DNA of 64,000 bases. Origin: Limnospira fusiformis SAG 85.79 (lineage in GTDB: Bacteria; Cyanobacteriota; Cyanobacteriia; Cyanobacteriales; Microcoleaceae). The stretch spans positions 4,159,363 to 4,223,362 of the forward strand of contig NZ_CP051185.1 of NCBI RefSeq assembly GCF_012516315.1. Direction: 5' to 3'. Below, piece by piece: positions 8,822 through 18,762 of this stretch. The translations under genes and the position numbers were made by a program. Numbering within the stretch: position 1 is the first letter of the stretch; the number at the start of each line of letters is the position of its first letter. Below the pieces are notes generated by a model that saw nothing but the letters and a program-made list of their open reading frames with translations, did not search any database and had not been told where the DNA came from.

Positions 8822-10198
8822 AAGCAACTTGGGTTCTGCTATACAAGGAAATTGCAGGGTAAATAAACTGCCTTTTCCCAGTTCACTTTTGACCGTCAGA
8901 GATGCTTGATGATGATAAGCGATCGCCTGTGCTATGGCTAGTCCTAATCCGGTTCCCCCAGTTGGGCGAGAGCGATCGCTATCCACCCGATAAAATCTCT
9001 CAAAAATTCGAGTTTGGGCTGCTACGGCCATGCCAATCCCTGTATCTTGGACTGTAATTAAAGCCGTGCGATCGCGCACCATTAAACTCACCACCACTTC
9101 CCCTGCTTTAGGCGTATATTGAATGGCATTAGCGATTAAATTCGACACTAAACGATAAAGCTGAGATTCATTACCTAACACATAAATTTCCTCAGCAGGA
9201 ACTTCTTGCATTAGATTAATTTCCGCCAGAGTTGCAAATTCTGCATATTCTTCAGTTAAATCATGAATTAAATCATTTAAACAACAGGGTTTAAAGATTT
9301 GGCTAGATGTGTGATGTTCCAAGGTACTGAGAAATAATAAATCGGCGATTAAATGGCTTAAACGTCGTCCCTGTCGTTCAAGGGTTTGTAGCATCGCCTG
9401 CATTTGCTGGGGATTTGATGGGGGAACCCGTAAAATAGCCTCAATAGTTGCTAAAAGAGTCGCGAGGGGAGAGCGCAGTTCATGGGCAGCATTGGCGGTA
9501 AACTGTTGTTGCTGTTGATAGGATTGGTAAATAGGCCCCATCGCTAATCCAGAAAGCCACCAACCAGCCACCACGACTAAACCTAACGCCAAGGGAAACC
9601 CTAAACCTAAAATCCACCTCATTCGATTAACTTCTGCATCAAACGTCGCTAAAGTGCGTCCAATTTGGATATATCCCCAAGAGGAATCTAAGTGCATTGG
9701 CGTTTGAGGATTAACCTTGCCACTGTGGAGAATGGTAGTGAATTGATGGTAGCGCGTCCCTCTCGCACTGCGAAAGGTTTGCCAAGGTGTGGGGTTTAGG
9801 GTTTGGGGTAAGGGGAGAGGGTGATTTGGGGAAAAGGCTAAAAGTTGACCGCGATGATTGAACACCCGGATATAGTAGGTACTGCGATCGCTAATGCCAA
9901 TAGTATGACGCTGAATTAAGGTGGGGTGATGGTTACAAGGTTGTCCTTGTAGGCATAAATCGGGAAAAATTTGTCGTAGGATACCTGTTGGCTCTCCCGA
10001 TTGAGGGAGCATGGGTTCTAAGCTATCATGAAGTGTCCCGGCGATTGATTCCATTTCCCGTTCCATCGCTGTCCAATTCGGCTGAATCAGAGAGCGATAC
10101 ACCCCAAACCCCGATAAGCCCAAAATCCCACCCATCACTAACGCATACCAAAGCGCCAGACGGATTCTGCTATGGCGAAACAGTTGATAGCTATTCAT
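8795..10198 (-). CDS. Membrane sensor histidine kinase beside a metal-efflux operon
   Basis: A 467-residue kinase. One membrane helix lies near residues 12-35, followed by a periplasmic sensor region of about 150 residues with a Cys-containing segment (PDLCLQGQPCNHH), which could bind metal or be redox-active. A second helix lies at about 190-215. The dimerisation and phosphoacceptor domain contains NAAHELRSPLATLL, and the ATPase domain has the N box (NLIANAIQYTP), DTGIGM and GGTGLGLAIA. The gene overlaps the upstream response regulator gene by 4 bases, so the two are cotranscribed. The pair is divergent from the RND efflux genes, which suggests metal sensing, as for the NrsRS and CopRS systems; that role is inferred. 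Confidence 0.88.
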   Translation of the reverse strand: MNSYQLFRHSRIRLALWYALVMGGILGLSGFGVYRSLIQPNWTAMEREMESIAGTLHDSLEPMLPQSGEPTGILRQIFPDLCLQGQPCNHHPTLIQRHTIGISDRSTYYIRVFNHRGQLLAFSPNHPLPLPQTLNPTPWQTFRSARGTRYHQFTTILHSGKVNPQTPMHLDSSWGYIQIGRTLATFDAEVNRMRWILGLGFPLALGLVVVAGWWLSGLAMGPIYQSYQQQQQFTANAAHELRSPLATLLATIEAILRVPPSNPQQMQAMLQTLERQGRRLSHLIADLLFLSTLEHHTSSQIFKPCCLNDLIHDLTEEYAEFATLAEINLMQEVPAEEIYVLGNESQLYRLVSNLIANAIQYTPKAGEVVVSLMVRDRTALITVQDTGIGMAVAAQTRIFERFYRVDSDRSRPTGGTGLGLAIAQAIAYHHQASLTVKSELGKGSLFTLQFPCIAEPKLLKNFPSLKR

Positions 10199-10890
10199 CG
10201 CGGGGAGGTATTAAAACGATAACCCTGACCTCGGATGGTTTCAATGGGACACCCGCAGTCATAACTGGCTAATTTTCGCCTTAATAAGCGCATTTGCGCC
10301 GCCACCACATTACTGATGGGTTCCTCCTCTAAATCCCACAGTTGATAGCGGATTTTACTCCCCGGAATAATGCGATCGGGATTTTGCATTAAATAGGCAA
10401 AAATCTGGAATTCTTTGACCGTTAAGGGAATCATTTTTGGGGGTTGGGTGAGTCGATTACAGATAGTATTGTTGGCGTAATCTAGCATAAATGCGCCTAC
10501 AGTCAGGGTTTGGGGTTGGAGGGTGGGCGATCGCCTTTGGAGAGCGCGTAAACGAGCCAATAATTCCGCCATCACAAAAGGCTTCACTAAATAATCATCA
10601 GCCCCCGCATCAAATCCAGTAATTCGATTTTCCGGTTGTCCCAGAGCCGTTAACATCAAAATCGGTAGGGGGTTCTGGTGAGAGCGGATGCGTTGGCATA
10701 ACTCCAAACCCGACAATCGAGGCAATAACCAATCAATAATCGCCACCGTGTAATCTGTCCATTGACTGTCTAAACAATGCCAAGCCTGAATCCCATCGGC
10801 TACCCAATCGACAATATATTTCTCATTGACCAGAACTTGCTTAATGGCCAATCCTAATTCCGCTTCATCTTCGACTAACAGGATTCGCAT
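10195..10890 (-). CDS. OmpR/PhoB-family response regulator
   Basis: A 231-residue two-domain regulator. The receiver domain (1-118) has the acidic pocket VEDEAE, the phosphoacceptor Asp in VAIIDWLLPRLSG and the conserved Lys in DDYLVKPF. Residues about 128-229 form a winged-helix DNA-binding domain (LTVKEFQIFAYLMQNP, then RLLRRKL and TIRGQGYRF). It is the first gene of the pair with the histidine kinase, sharing 4 bases with it. The intergenic region to the divergent efflux genes is only 145 bases, so it probably controls both directions. Confidence 0.92.
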   Translation of the reverse strand: MRILLVEDEAELGLAIKQVLVNEKYIVDWVADGIQAWHCLDSQWTDYTVAIIDWLLPRLSGLELCQRIRSHQNPLPILMLTALGQPENRITGFDAGADDYLVKPFVMAELLARLRALQRRSPTLQPQTLTVGAFMLDYANNTICNRLTQPPKMIPLTVKEFQIFAYLMQNPDRIIPGSKIRYQLWDLEEEPISNVVAAQMRLLRRKLASYDCGCPIETIRGQGYRFNTSPR

Positions 10891-11035
10891 TGTGAGAATT
10901 GCCAGGGGGAGACGACTGCGATCGAGGTTAACAGACCGCGAAGGAAAAAGGGGGAGATTTCACCTGGATTTCATCTTTTCTTTGGCAAACTGGGGAGGCT
11001 TTGGTATAAAACCCCATTTTTTGTGAGGAGGTCTG
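10891..11035. promoter_or_regulatory. Divergent promoter region between the two-component system and the efflux genes
   Basis: This 145-base spacer separates the start codons of the response regulator (leftward) and the adaptor (rightward). A purine-rich GAGGAGG at 11023-11029 serves the adaptor ATG. OmpR-type regulators of metal resistance usually bind direct repeats in such spacers. I could not identify a convincing repeat by eye. Confidence 0.4.
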
Positions 11036-11686
11036 ATGAACACAACTTCTATGATTGGCTCAATGTTCGCTCTGAGCTTAATTTTCGGCACACCCACCCT
11101 AACCTTAGCCCATGTAGGACATGGGGATGAGTTTCAGGCTGAAGGCGGCATTGATCGGGTTCCTGTCAAGCCAGAAACCGATTCCCTCCTAGGGATTAAT
11201 GTTACCCCCATTGCTCCGGCGGCGGATGGGAGTTACCGCGTTCTTGTTCCCATGACCGCCCTAGTCGATGCCGATGGGAAACAGTTAGCCTTTGTCTTGT
11301 ATGGTAATTTTTATGAGCCAGTTCCCGTGCAAATCGGAACAGCAGAAGGGGAATGGGTCGAAGTAACCGAAGGGTTATCCGTTGGGGAACAACTGGTTAC
11401 CCAGGGTAGTTTGTCCCTCTATGCTGAATCTCGCAAAACCCAAACAGCAGCAACTGCACCCAGTCCAGAAACCGCCACCACTCCCCCCGATGAAGTTCAT
11501 GCTCAAGCGGAAGCTCAAGGTATCCCACAGGAACAGGATGTTGAGGGTAATCTGGCGGAAACCACAAGCAATAACTTTCCGATGGGAACTTTAGCTACCG
11601 TTGGGGGAGGAGTTTTGCTCCTCTGCGGTGGGATTTTCTTCTGGACAGGGAGTCGTCGGAACAAAAATCTCTTTTCCGACAAATAA
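11036..11686 (+). CDS. Short RND efflux adaptor-like protein with C-terminal membrane anchor
   Basis: A 216-residue exported protein. It has an N-terminal signal peptide (about residues 1-25) and then a mature start with His residues (HVGHGDE) that may bind metal. Residues about 55-140 resemble the membrane-proximal beta domain of CusB/CzcB-type adaptors (VLVPMTALVDADGKQLAFVL, VEVTEGLSVGEQLVTQGS). The barrel, lipoyl and hairpin parts of a normal adaptor (usually over 350 residues) are missing. A Pro/Thr/Gln-rich linker leads to a C-terminal membrane helix at about 190-207, which is also unusual. It lies 20 bases before the RND pump gene. Confidence 0.75.
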   Translation: MNTTSMIGSMFALSLIFGTPTLTLAHVGHGDEFQAEGGIDRVPVKPETDSLLGINVTPIAPAADGSYRVLVPMTALVDADGKQLAFVLYGNFYEPVPVQIGTAEGEWVEVTEGLSVGEQLVTQGSLSLYAESRKTQTAATAPSPETATTPPDEVHAQAEAQGIPQEQDVEGNLAETTSNNFPMGTLATVGGGVLLLCGGIFFWTGSRRNKNLFSDK

Positions 11687-11706
11687 GGGAGGATTATTGT
11701 TAGTCG

Positions 11707-14700
11707 ATGTTTAACACCATCCTTAATCAGACCCTAAAAAATTCCATTGCTCAACGATGGTTAATCGTTATCGGGGCGATAGTCATAACCATCTGGGGCT
11801 TTTTGAGCATCACGCAAATGCCCTTGGATGTTTTCCCTCCCTTTGCTCCCCCTCAAGTAGATATCCAAACTGAGGCGGTTGGTTTGGCTCCCGAGGAAGT
11901 AGAGGCTCAGATTACGGTTCCTATTGAAAGTGCGGTTAATGGCTTACCCAGTGTTACCCTGGTGCGTTCTTCCTCCAAGGTGGGACTCTCTATGGTTCAT
12001 GTTGTCTTTGACCAGGAGGCTGATATTTACCAAGCGCGGCAGGCTGTAACGGAACGACTGCAACAGGTGATGAGTCAACTTCCCCAAGGGATTCATCCGC
12101 CGGAAATTTCCCCCTTAGTCTCTCCTTTGGGAACGATTCTGCAATATGCCTTTACGGTGAATGGTCAGGGAGAAACGTCTCTGATGGATTTACGCCGTTT
12201 GGTGGATGTTACCCTCAGAAATCAGATTCTCTCGGTTCCTGGTGTGTCTCAGGTGACTATTTATGGGGGGGATGAACGGGAAGAACAGATTTTGGTCGAT
12301 CCGCAACTGTTGCGATCGCGTCAAGTCTCCCTTACTGAAGTAACTGAAGCGGCAAGGGAAGCCAATTCCAACGCCCCAGGGGGTTTTCTCGTAGGCGGAG
12401 GTCAAGAGTTACTCATCCGAGGCATCGGACAGGTTAACACCCTAGAAGACTTGCAGCAGTCGGTGGTGAAAGTTCAATACGGTGAACCGATTTTGCTGCA
12501 AGATGTGGCTGAAGTCAAAACGGGAGCGGCACTTAAACGGGGAGATGCCAGCTTTAACGGACAGGCGGCGGTGGTGTTGATGATTAACAAACAACCCGAT
12601 ATAGACACCCCCACCGTCACCCAAGCCGTGGAAGCGGTGATGAACTCCCTACAGTCTACCTTTCCCCCTGATGTGGAAGTTCAACGCACTTTCCGTCAGT
12701 CAAACTTCATTGATTCTGCCATTGGCAACGTTAGCGGCTCCCTGATTCAAGGAATCATCATCGTTTCGGTGATTATGTTGCTCTTTTTAATGAATTTGCG
12801 CACGGCCATCATTACCCTGAGTGCTATTCCTTTGTCTCTGCTGATTGGCTTAATGTTGATGAAAGCTGTGGGGTTAGGGATCAATACTATGACCCTGGGC
12901 GGCCTAGTGGTGGCGATCGGCTCCGTGGTCGATGATGCCATTGTGGATATGGAAAACTGCTATCGTGGTTTACGGCGGAATCAAACCCAAGAAACCCCAA
13001 AACCCCCCTTTCAAGTGGTTTATGACACTTCGGTTCAGGTCCGTTTAGCCGTCATTTTTTCCACGGTTATTATCATAGTCGTCTTTGCCCCCATTTTTAG
13101 TTTAACGGGGGTAGAAGGGCGAATTTTCGCCCCCATGGGTTGGGCTTATTTGCTCTCCATTGCGGCCTCTACTTTGGTCGCCATGACCCTTTCTCCCGCC
13201 CTCTGTGCCATTTTATTGGCTCATCATAGACTCCCCCAGGAAGGCACTTTTATTTCACGCTTGGCCGAAAGTTGGTATCGCCCTCTGCTCAATTTGTCTC
13301 TGAGGACTCCCCAACTGATTTTAGGATTAGCCTTAGCCTCCTTAGTGGCTACTCTAGCCGTTGTGCCTTCCTTGGGACGGGTTTTCCTGCCGGAATTTCA
13401 GGAAAAATCCATGGTCAACTCTATGGTTTTATTCCCTGGTGTCTCTTTGGAGATGACCAATCGGGCGGGAATGGCTCTGGCTCAATCCCTACAAGATAAT
13501 CCCCTTTATGAATGGGTACAAGTCCGCGCTGGACGCGCTCCGGGGGATGCTGATGGGGCGGGGGTGAACATGGCTCATGTGGATGTAGAGTTGAGTGATG
13601 TTGCCCTGGAAGACCGAGAGGCTGCTGTTCAGCAACTGCGGGAGAAGTTTCTGCAATTGCCGGGGGTTGCTCCCAATATTGGCGGTTTTATTTCTCACCG
13701 CATGGATGAAGTTTTATCGGGGGTCAGAAGTGCGATCGCTGTCAAAATTTTTGGCCCCGATTTAGTCCAGTTGCGTCAAGTCGGGGAACAAGTCCGCGAT
13801 GCCATCAAACCCATTGCGGGAGTCGTAGACTTACAATTAGAACCTCAATTACCTATCCGCCAAGTTCAAATTCATTATGACCGCTCGGCGGCGGCTGGTT
13901 ATGGTTTAACTATGGCTGCCATTTCTGAAGTCGTGGCAACCGCCCTCAATGGTCAAGTGGTGTCCCAAGTCCCGGAAAATCAACAACTGATTAATATTAT
14001 CGTCGGTTTGCCGATCGCCTCACGCAATAATTTAGATGCCATTGGGGCGATTCCCCTCTCTACCCCCACCGGACAAATTATTCCCCTCAGTGCTGTGGCT
14101 AGAGTTGAATATGGTATGGGGGCTAATGTGGTGAATCGGGAAAATGTGTCTCGTTTAATTGTCGTATCAGCCAACGTTGCGGAAAGAGACTTAGGCAGTG
14201 TGGTGAGTGACATTCAAGCTGCTATCCGCCAAAATGTCCAGTTACCCAATGGCTACTTTATCCAATATGGCGGACAGTTTGAAGCGGAACAAAAAGCCAC
14301 CAATAATCTGGTCTGGTATAGCCTCCTGGCCGCGATTATGATTGCCATTTTGATGTTCTTCTCGGTTAAGTCTCTCCCGGCAACTGTGGCGATTATGCTC
14401 AATCTTCCCCTGGCCTTGGTGGGTGGTATTGTCTCGATTCTCTTAACGGGGGGGGTAATCTCCATTGCTTCTCTGATCGGGTTTATTACCCTGTTTGGGG
14501 TGGCTGTCCGCAATGGTTTGCTGTTGGTGGATAACTACAACCAGAAGTTTGCTCAAGGGATGCTGTTAAAAGAGGTTATTACTCAAGGGTCCCTAGAGCG
14601 GTTAAATCCTATCCTGATGACGGCTTTAACTTCTGCTCTGGGAATGTTACCGTTGGCGATCGCACAGGGGGCCGGAAATGAAGTTCTACAACCCCTCGCC

Positions 14701-14808
14701 ATCGTGGTATTAGGAGGATTATTCACCTCTACGGCTTTAAAGAGTGTTAGTCATTCCAGCCTTATATACCCAGTTTGGCAAGTGGTTAATCCCCCGACTA
14801 TCTCCTAA
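11707..14808 (+). CDS. Heavy-metal RND efflux pump, CusA/CzcA-like
   Basis: A 1033-residue inner-membrane RND transporter with the two-fold repeat of 6 membrane helices plus large periplasmic loops. Visible family segments include IAQRWLIVIGAI at the N-terminus, the TM4 region GSVVDDAIVDMENCYRGLRR, PMGWAYLLSIAASTL, and VAVRNGLLLVDNYNQ in the second half. The sequence resembles the heavy-metal branch more than drug pumps, though VVDDAIV is intermediate, so the substrate (Cu, Ni, Co, Zn or other) is uncertain. It is cotranscribed with the short adaptor and divergent from a two-component system. No outer-membrane factor gene is adjacent. Confidence 0.87.
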   Translation: MFNTILNQTLKNSIAQRWLIVIGAIVITIWGFLSITQMPLDVFPPFAPPQVDIQTEAVGLAPEEVEAQITVPIESAVNGLPSVTLVRSSSKVGLSMVHVVFDQEADIYQARQAVTERLQQVMSQLPQGIHPPEISPLVSPLGTILQYAFTVNGQGETSLMDLRRLVDVTLRNQILSVPGVSQVTIYGGDEREEQILVDPQLLRSRQVSLTEVTEAAREANSNAPGGFLVGGGQELLIRGIGQVNTLEDLQQSVVKVQYGEPILLQDVAEVKTGAALKRGDASFNGQAAVVLMINKQPDIDTPTVTQAVEAVMNSLQSTFPPDVEVQRTFRQSNFIDSAIGNVSGSLIQGIIIVSVIMLLFLMNLRTAIITLSAIPLSLLIGLMLMKAVGLGINTMTLGGLVVAIGSVVDDAIVDMENCYRGLRRNQTQETPKPPFQVVYDTSVQVRLAVIFSTVIIIVVFAPIFSLTGVEGRIFAPMGWAYLLSIAASTLVAMTLSPALCAILLAHHRLPQEGTFISRLAESWYRPLLNLSLRTPQLILGLALASLVATLAVVPSLGRVFLPEFQEKSMVNSMVLFPGVSLEMTNRAGMALAQSLQDNPLYEWVQVRAGRAPGDADGAGVNMAHVDVELSDVALEDREAAVQQLREKFLQLPGVAPNIGGFISHRMDEVLSGVRSAIAVKIFGPDLVQLRQVGEQVRDAIKPIAGVVDLQLEPQLPIRQVQIHYDRSAAAGYGLTMAAISEVVATALNGQVVSQVPENQQLINIIVGLPIASRNNLDAIGAIPLSTPTGQIIPLSAVARVEYGMGANVVNRENVSRLIVVSANVAERDLGSVVSDIQAAIRQNVQLPNGYFIQYGGQFEAEQKATNNLVWYSLLAAIMIAILMFFSVKSLPATVAIMLNLPLALVGGIVSILLTGGVISIASLIGFITLFGVAVRNGLLLVDNYNQKFAQGMLLKEVITQGSLERLNPILMTALTSALGMLPLAIAQGAGNEVLQPLAIVVLGGLFTSTALKSVSHSSLIYPVWQVVNPPTIS

Positions 14809-14911
14809 TCAATGGGAGGAAACTTTCCGCAAGCATGAGCCATCTACCCCAGCAATTCAGTCAAAATCTTAGTTTTGATGGGTGAATAGACCCTTGTGGG
14901 GCTCCTTTGGC

Positions 14912-15628
14912 TCAAGTTATGGCGATCGTTCCGGGCGCCTTTTCCTCTCGAGTAAGTTTGAGGGTGACTCCAAAAACTTCAGCAAAACAGGCCGCGAGGA
15001 CATCCCGGACTTGCTCGATGGAAATATCCGGGACTAATTCAGCCAGACTCCCTACGGGGAAATCAGAAATACCACAGGGAACGATCGCTTTAAATCCAGT
15101 TAAGTCAGGACAAACATTCAAGGCGAACCCGTGCATAGTAATCCAGCGACTCACCTTAATGCCAATGGCTGCTACTTTAGTTTCCCCCACCCAAACCCCT
15201 GTCAAACCCTCAACGCGCTGGGCCTCAATTCCCCAAACCCTAATTGTCCGAATCAATACTTCTTCTAGTTGCCGCAAATACCAATGTAAGTCCATTTGAT
15301 ATCGTCGCAGGTTCAAAATCGGATATCCCACCAACTGACCGGGACAGTGATAGGTCACTTCCCCACCCCGTTCTACTCTGTACAGTTCATATTCAGACTC
15401 ATGGGGGTCAAACTTGAGAAATTCAGAACTAGCCCCCTGTCCCAGGGTATAAACGGGCGGGTGTTCTAATAAAATCAAAATATCCTCTAAATTTGGACAA
15501 TTAATGCGATCGGCCACTAAGTCTTGCTGCCATCTCCAAGCCTGTTGATAAGAAATTAGTCCCAAATTATAAAATTGGCAATAAACCTCATTAGTATCGA
15601 CAATAGCAACAGGAGTGTCGTCGGGCAT
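14912..15628 (-). CDS. lipB: Octanoyl-[acyl-carrier-protein]:protein octanoyltransferase LipB
   Basis: A 238-residue LipB that transfers octanoyl from acyl carrier protein to lipoyl domains, the first step of protein lipoylation. The signature [13 protein letters not shown] matches the family pattern apart from Cys for the usual Gly after the His. The catalytic Lys lies in [10 protein letters not shown] and the catalytic Cys in IVPCGIS. The ATG at 15628 has no obvious Shine-Dalgarno sequence. A truncated group II intron 5' end begins only about 19 bases upstream, so the original promoter region has probably been replaced by mobile DNA. It is convergent with the efflux pump gene. Confidence 0.93.
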   Translation of the reverse strand: MPDDTPVAIVDTNEVYCQFYNLGLISYQQAWRWQQDLVADRINCPNLEDILILLEHPPVYTLGQGASSEFLKFDPHESEYELYRVERGGEVTYHCPGQLVGYPILNLRRYQMDLHWYLRQLEEVLIRTIRVWGIEAQRVEGLTGVWVGETKVAAIGIKVSRWITMHGFALNVCPDLTGFKAIVPCGISDFPVGSLAELVPDISIEQVRDVLAACFAEVFGVTLKLTREEKAPGTIAIT

Positions 15629-15646
15629 GGTAAAATATTCTTATAT

Positions 15647-15815
15647 GAGCGAAACGTTCAGGAGAAGAAATAAGGCTGCAATGCCTGAAATCAACTCCTG
15701 GTGGGGTTCCAGCCCCGAGTCTGGATAAATGAAGGTGACATGAACACCCCATAACTGTTTGTATGTCCCGACGCTTGGACTCACCTCCAGGCAAGGAAGG
15801 GAATCTCAAGGTCAA
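15647..15815 (+). mobile_element. 5' fragment of a group II intron next to lipB
   Basis: The sequence starts GAGCGAAACGTTCAGG, close to the GTGCGAGACGTTCAGG that begins the RT-encoding intron at 23319. It continues with matching domain I segments (CTGGTGGGG, CCATAACTGTTTGTATGTCCCG, GGAACTCAAGGTCAA-like). The match fades near 15815. The rest of the intron is missing, so this is a relic. It is in the opposite orientation to the intron that begins at 15854. Confidence 0.7.
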
Positions 15816-17204
15816 TATACGGACTGCTGCTGTTAAACGTAGAAGTAGTTATGGTCGAAAGGGAAGTCGCCTTCCCCAACTCCAATTCCAAACCGTGCTT
15901 GATACTTTCACATCACACGGCTCCTAATGTAGATACCCTATTGTCAGTAGGAACAGGGCTACAACCCCCTGCTTTATGACCTCAACTTTCGGAGCTATAT
16001 ACAACCACGTAGTCATTAACTCGCTCTCGTCATAAACACTCTTAGTTGTCGCGGTCTCTATATCCACACCGTGACTAGTGGGCATATCCTAACCATTACA
16101 GTTAGGCATTAGCTTTCAGTCACATCCTTTCCCCTAGGAGGGTTAGGGGTCGAGAGTGAAGTCACCTTCCCGAACTCCCATTCAGAACCGTGCTTGATAG
16201 TTTCCCATCACACGGCTCCTGGTGTGGATACCCTATTTGTCAAAGGAGCAGAATCAAGAGACCTGCTTTCTACTTCGATGTTCAGAGCTATATGCACCAC
16301 GTAGTCTTTACACTCGTCCTCGCCATTATACTCTTACTGACCGCAGTATCTATATCCCCACCGTGACCTGTGGGCATATCCCAACCATTACAATTGGGCT
16401 TTAGCTTCTGGTCACATCCTTAACCCTCTAAGCATGCGCTTAAATGTTTCACTACTGCCTTGTGAATTGCATTACTCACTTGTTTATAGGCAGAGCATTA
16501 GAGGGGTTACAACGTTCCGATTATATGGGCATTCCATCGTTAGATTTGTCCTCAGAACCGGGGTACCTCAGTACAGGACAAAAAAGCTGAAAGTCTTAGC
16601 CAAAAGGGAATCTAGCCGAAAATTCTGAAGGGGGCGCTCCGGGCTGAGGTGAAAGTCGAGGGGTGGGGGGGTAGCGCCAAGTTGGGGTGAGAGGGTTAGA
16701 TCGGAATTACCACAAACCAAACTTCCCTCTCATGAACGAGCTTAACCGATTACGAGACACTTTGCGCCCTCACTTGCCCTGGCACGGGGCGAGATTAAAC
16801 TTTGTCTGCCTGTTCCTGATGGCGCTATTCCAAACAAAGACGGTTAATCTGATGGAAATAGCGACTGTATTCGCAAATCCTGTGCAAATTTCCTCAAATT
16901 ACCAGCGATTACAACGTTTTTTTCGGCAATTCAAATTTGACCGGGCAGAGATTGCCCGTTTCGTCGTTAGCCTCATTGACATTCCCCAACCTTGGACTCT
17001 TAGTCTCGACCGCACCTGTTGGTCTTTCGGTCAAACCCATTTCAACATCTTGATGTTGGCAGTCGTCCACGAGGGGATTGCCTTTCCCCTGCTGTGGACG
17101 ATGCTTGACAAAAAGGGCAATAGCAACAGTGGCGAACGCATGGACTTATTCGACCGCTTCGAGGCACTATTTCCTGACGTGGAGGTGGCTTGTCTGACCG
17201 CTGA

Positions 17205-18345
17205 TATCAAGTCCGGATAATCAATTATAGTAAAGTCTCGGTTTGAGGCCACCAATGAAAACTGGTCAAGCCTCGAATTAATTCGCGCTGTTTCCACAAA
17301 CTTCGGCAGCGAGCACACAAGAGTTCCTCTAGCTGATCAAGATTCTCAAATGAACGATTGGCAATGGGTTCATCTACCAGAGGCCACAGTCTTTCTGCTG
17401 GTTGTAGTTCCGGGGAATGGGACGGTAGAAACATTAAATGCAGTCCTTCGGGTACTTTCAGATTCTTACTGATATGCCATCCGGCTTGATCAACCACTAA
17501 CATAATGTGTTGATTTGGACCTAATTTAAATTCGGCAGCAAACTCCTGTAACACTCGACTAAATAGAGTTGTATTGACGTAAGGTATAATCCACCAATAA
17601 GTCTCTCCCGTTTCCGGTCTCACAAAACCATATAGCCATAACCACTCGAATTTCCAATTAATATGGGCGAGTGGTTGACAATCTTCCGCTACATAAATAC
17701 GTCGCATCACCGGTTTGAGTCCCAGACGGTGTTCATCTTCGCTCCACAATTGCACCTGTGCATCAGGGTATCTCCGGCGAAGTCCCTCTAACTCCGTTAC
17801 CAGTTTTTTTTCCAGGCTTGCTGCTCGTCTTCGTCACTTTCGATGTGAGCCGGTCTCGGTACACGAAGCCGAAATGTCATTTGTCGCAGAATCTCCCATC
17901 CCCTTTGTCGGCTAATTTTTCGTCCAGTTACTCCTGTCAACCAGTCTGCCACCTGGCGACCGTTCCACAGTCCCCCATCCGGCGCTGTTCCTTGCAGGGC
18001 TTGCCATAACTGAGCTTGAGTCACATCATCAATTAACGGTGGATGTCCGGGATTTCCTTTTCGGCGCGCACCCAGCCCTTTTAATCCCAATTGGTTGTAT
18101 CTCTTTACCAATTCATAAATCCAGATGCGACTGTAGCCCGTAATTTCTTGGACTTCCTCCGTGGTCTTCCCCTTAGCCAACAACCAAATAATTTGATATT
18201 GGCGACTTTCCAAGCCCTCTTGGGCTTGGTGATCAGCCCGGCCAAGTTCTTCGGTACTTAAGTGGGGAGCTATACTAATTCGTCTGGGCATAACGCAAGT
18301 TTGGCATTGGTCACTGATATTATAACCGATTAAGCGAACTTGATA
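17205..18345 (-). mobile_element. IS630-type element (second type) inserted in the IS4 transposase gene
   Basis: The left end TATCAAGTCCGGATAATC and the complement of the right end TATCAAGTTCGCTTAATC form imperfect inverted repeats. The element splits the IS4 transposase between LTAD and REF. Reconstructing GCT GAC CGG GAA suggests that TGA (17202-17204 and 18346-18348) is repeated on both sides, rather than the TA usual for this family; the exact ends are therefore uncertain. It carries one frameshifted transposase gene on the minus strand. Confidence 0.7.
17225..18291 (-). CDS. IS630-family transposase in two frames with an A8 slippage site
   Basis: The start is ATG at 18291 (MPRRISIAPHL). 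The first part has winged-helix/HTH segments (WLLAKGKTTEEVQEITGYS, then YNQLGLKGLGARRKGNPG) and ends WKKNW at a stop near 17800. The second frame continues LVTELEGLRRRYPDAQ and carries the catalytic set: Asp in SEDEHRLG, Asp in VVDQAGWH, Glu in LQPAERLW. The frames meet at a run of eight A on the coding strand (17804-17811), a plausible -1 slippage site giving an ORFA-ORFB fusion. The alternative is a simple inactivating indel. DNA-binding and catalytic parts both look complete. Confidence 0.75.
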
Positions 18346-18762
18346 TGACCGGGAATTTGTGGGGCGAGATTGGCTCTCGTATCTTCTCATCGACCCCGAG
18401 GTTCCTTTCCGCCTACGCATCCGCCACAGCGAGCTGATTAGTCCTAAGTTAGGAGGAACTCGGCGTAGCGGCGAACGAATGTTTGATTCTCTGCGACCCG
18501 GAGAATTTCGCCAGCTTTCGGGTCGCCGTTGGGTTTGGGGACGGCAGGTTTACGTCATTGGCTCTCGTCTGGCTGATTCGGGGGAGTTGTTGATTCTCAT
18601 CACTAACGCTTGCCCCGAAACGGCCCTCCCCGACTATGCTCGGCGTTGGGGTATTGAAAACCTCTTCGGAGCCTTGAAGACTCGGGGCTTCTGTCTCGAA
18701 TCGACTCACTTTAAGGACCCTGAGCGCTTGAGCCGTTTATTGGCTTTGCTTAGCCTGGCTTT

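Noticed and set aside
17031..17318. Minus-strand open frame of 95 codons across the IS4/IS630 junction
   Set aside because: It spans two different elements and is a shadow of the IS4 transposase frame.
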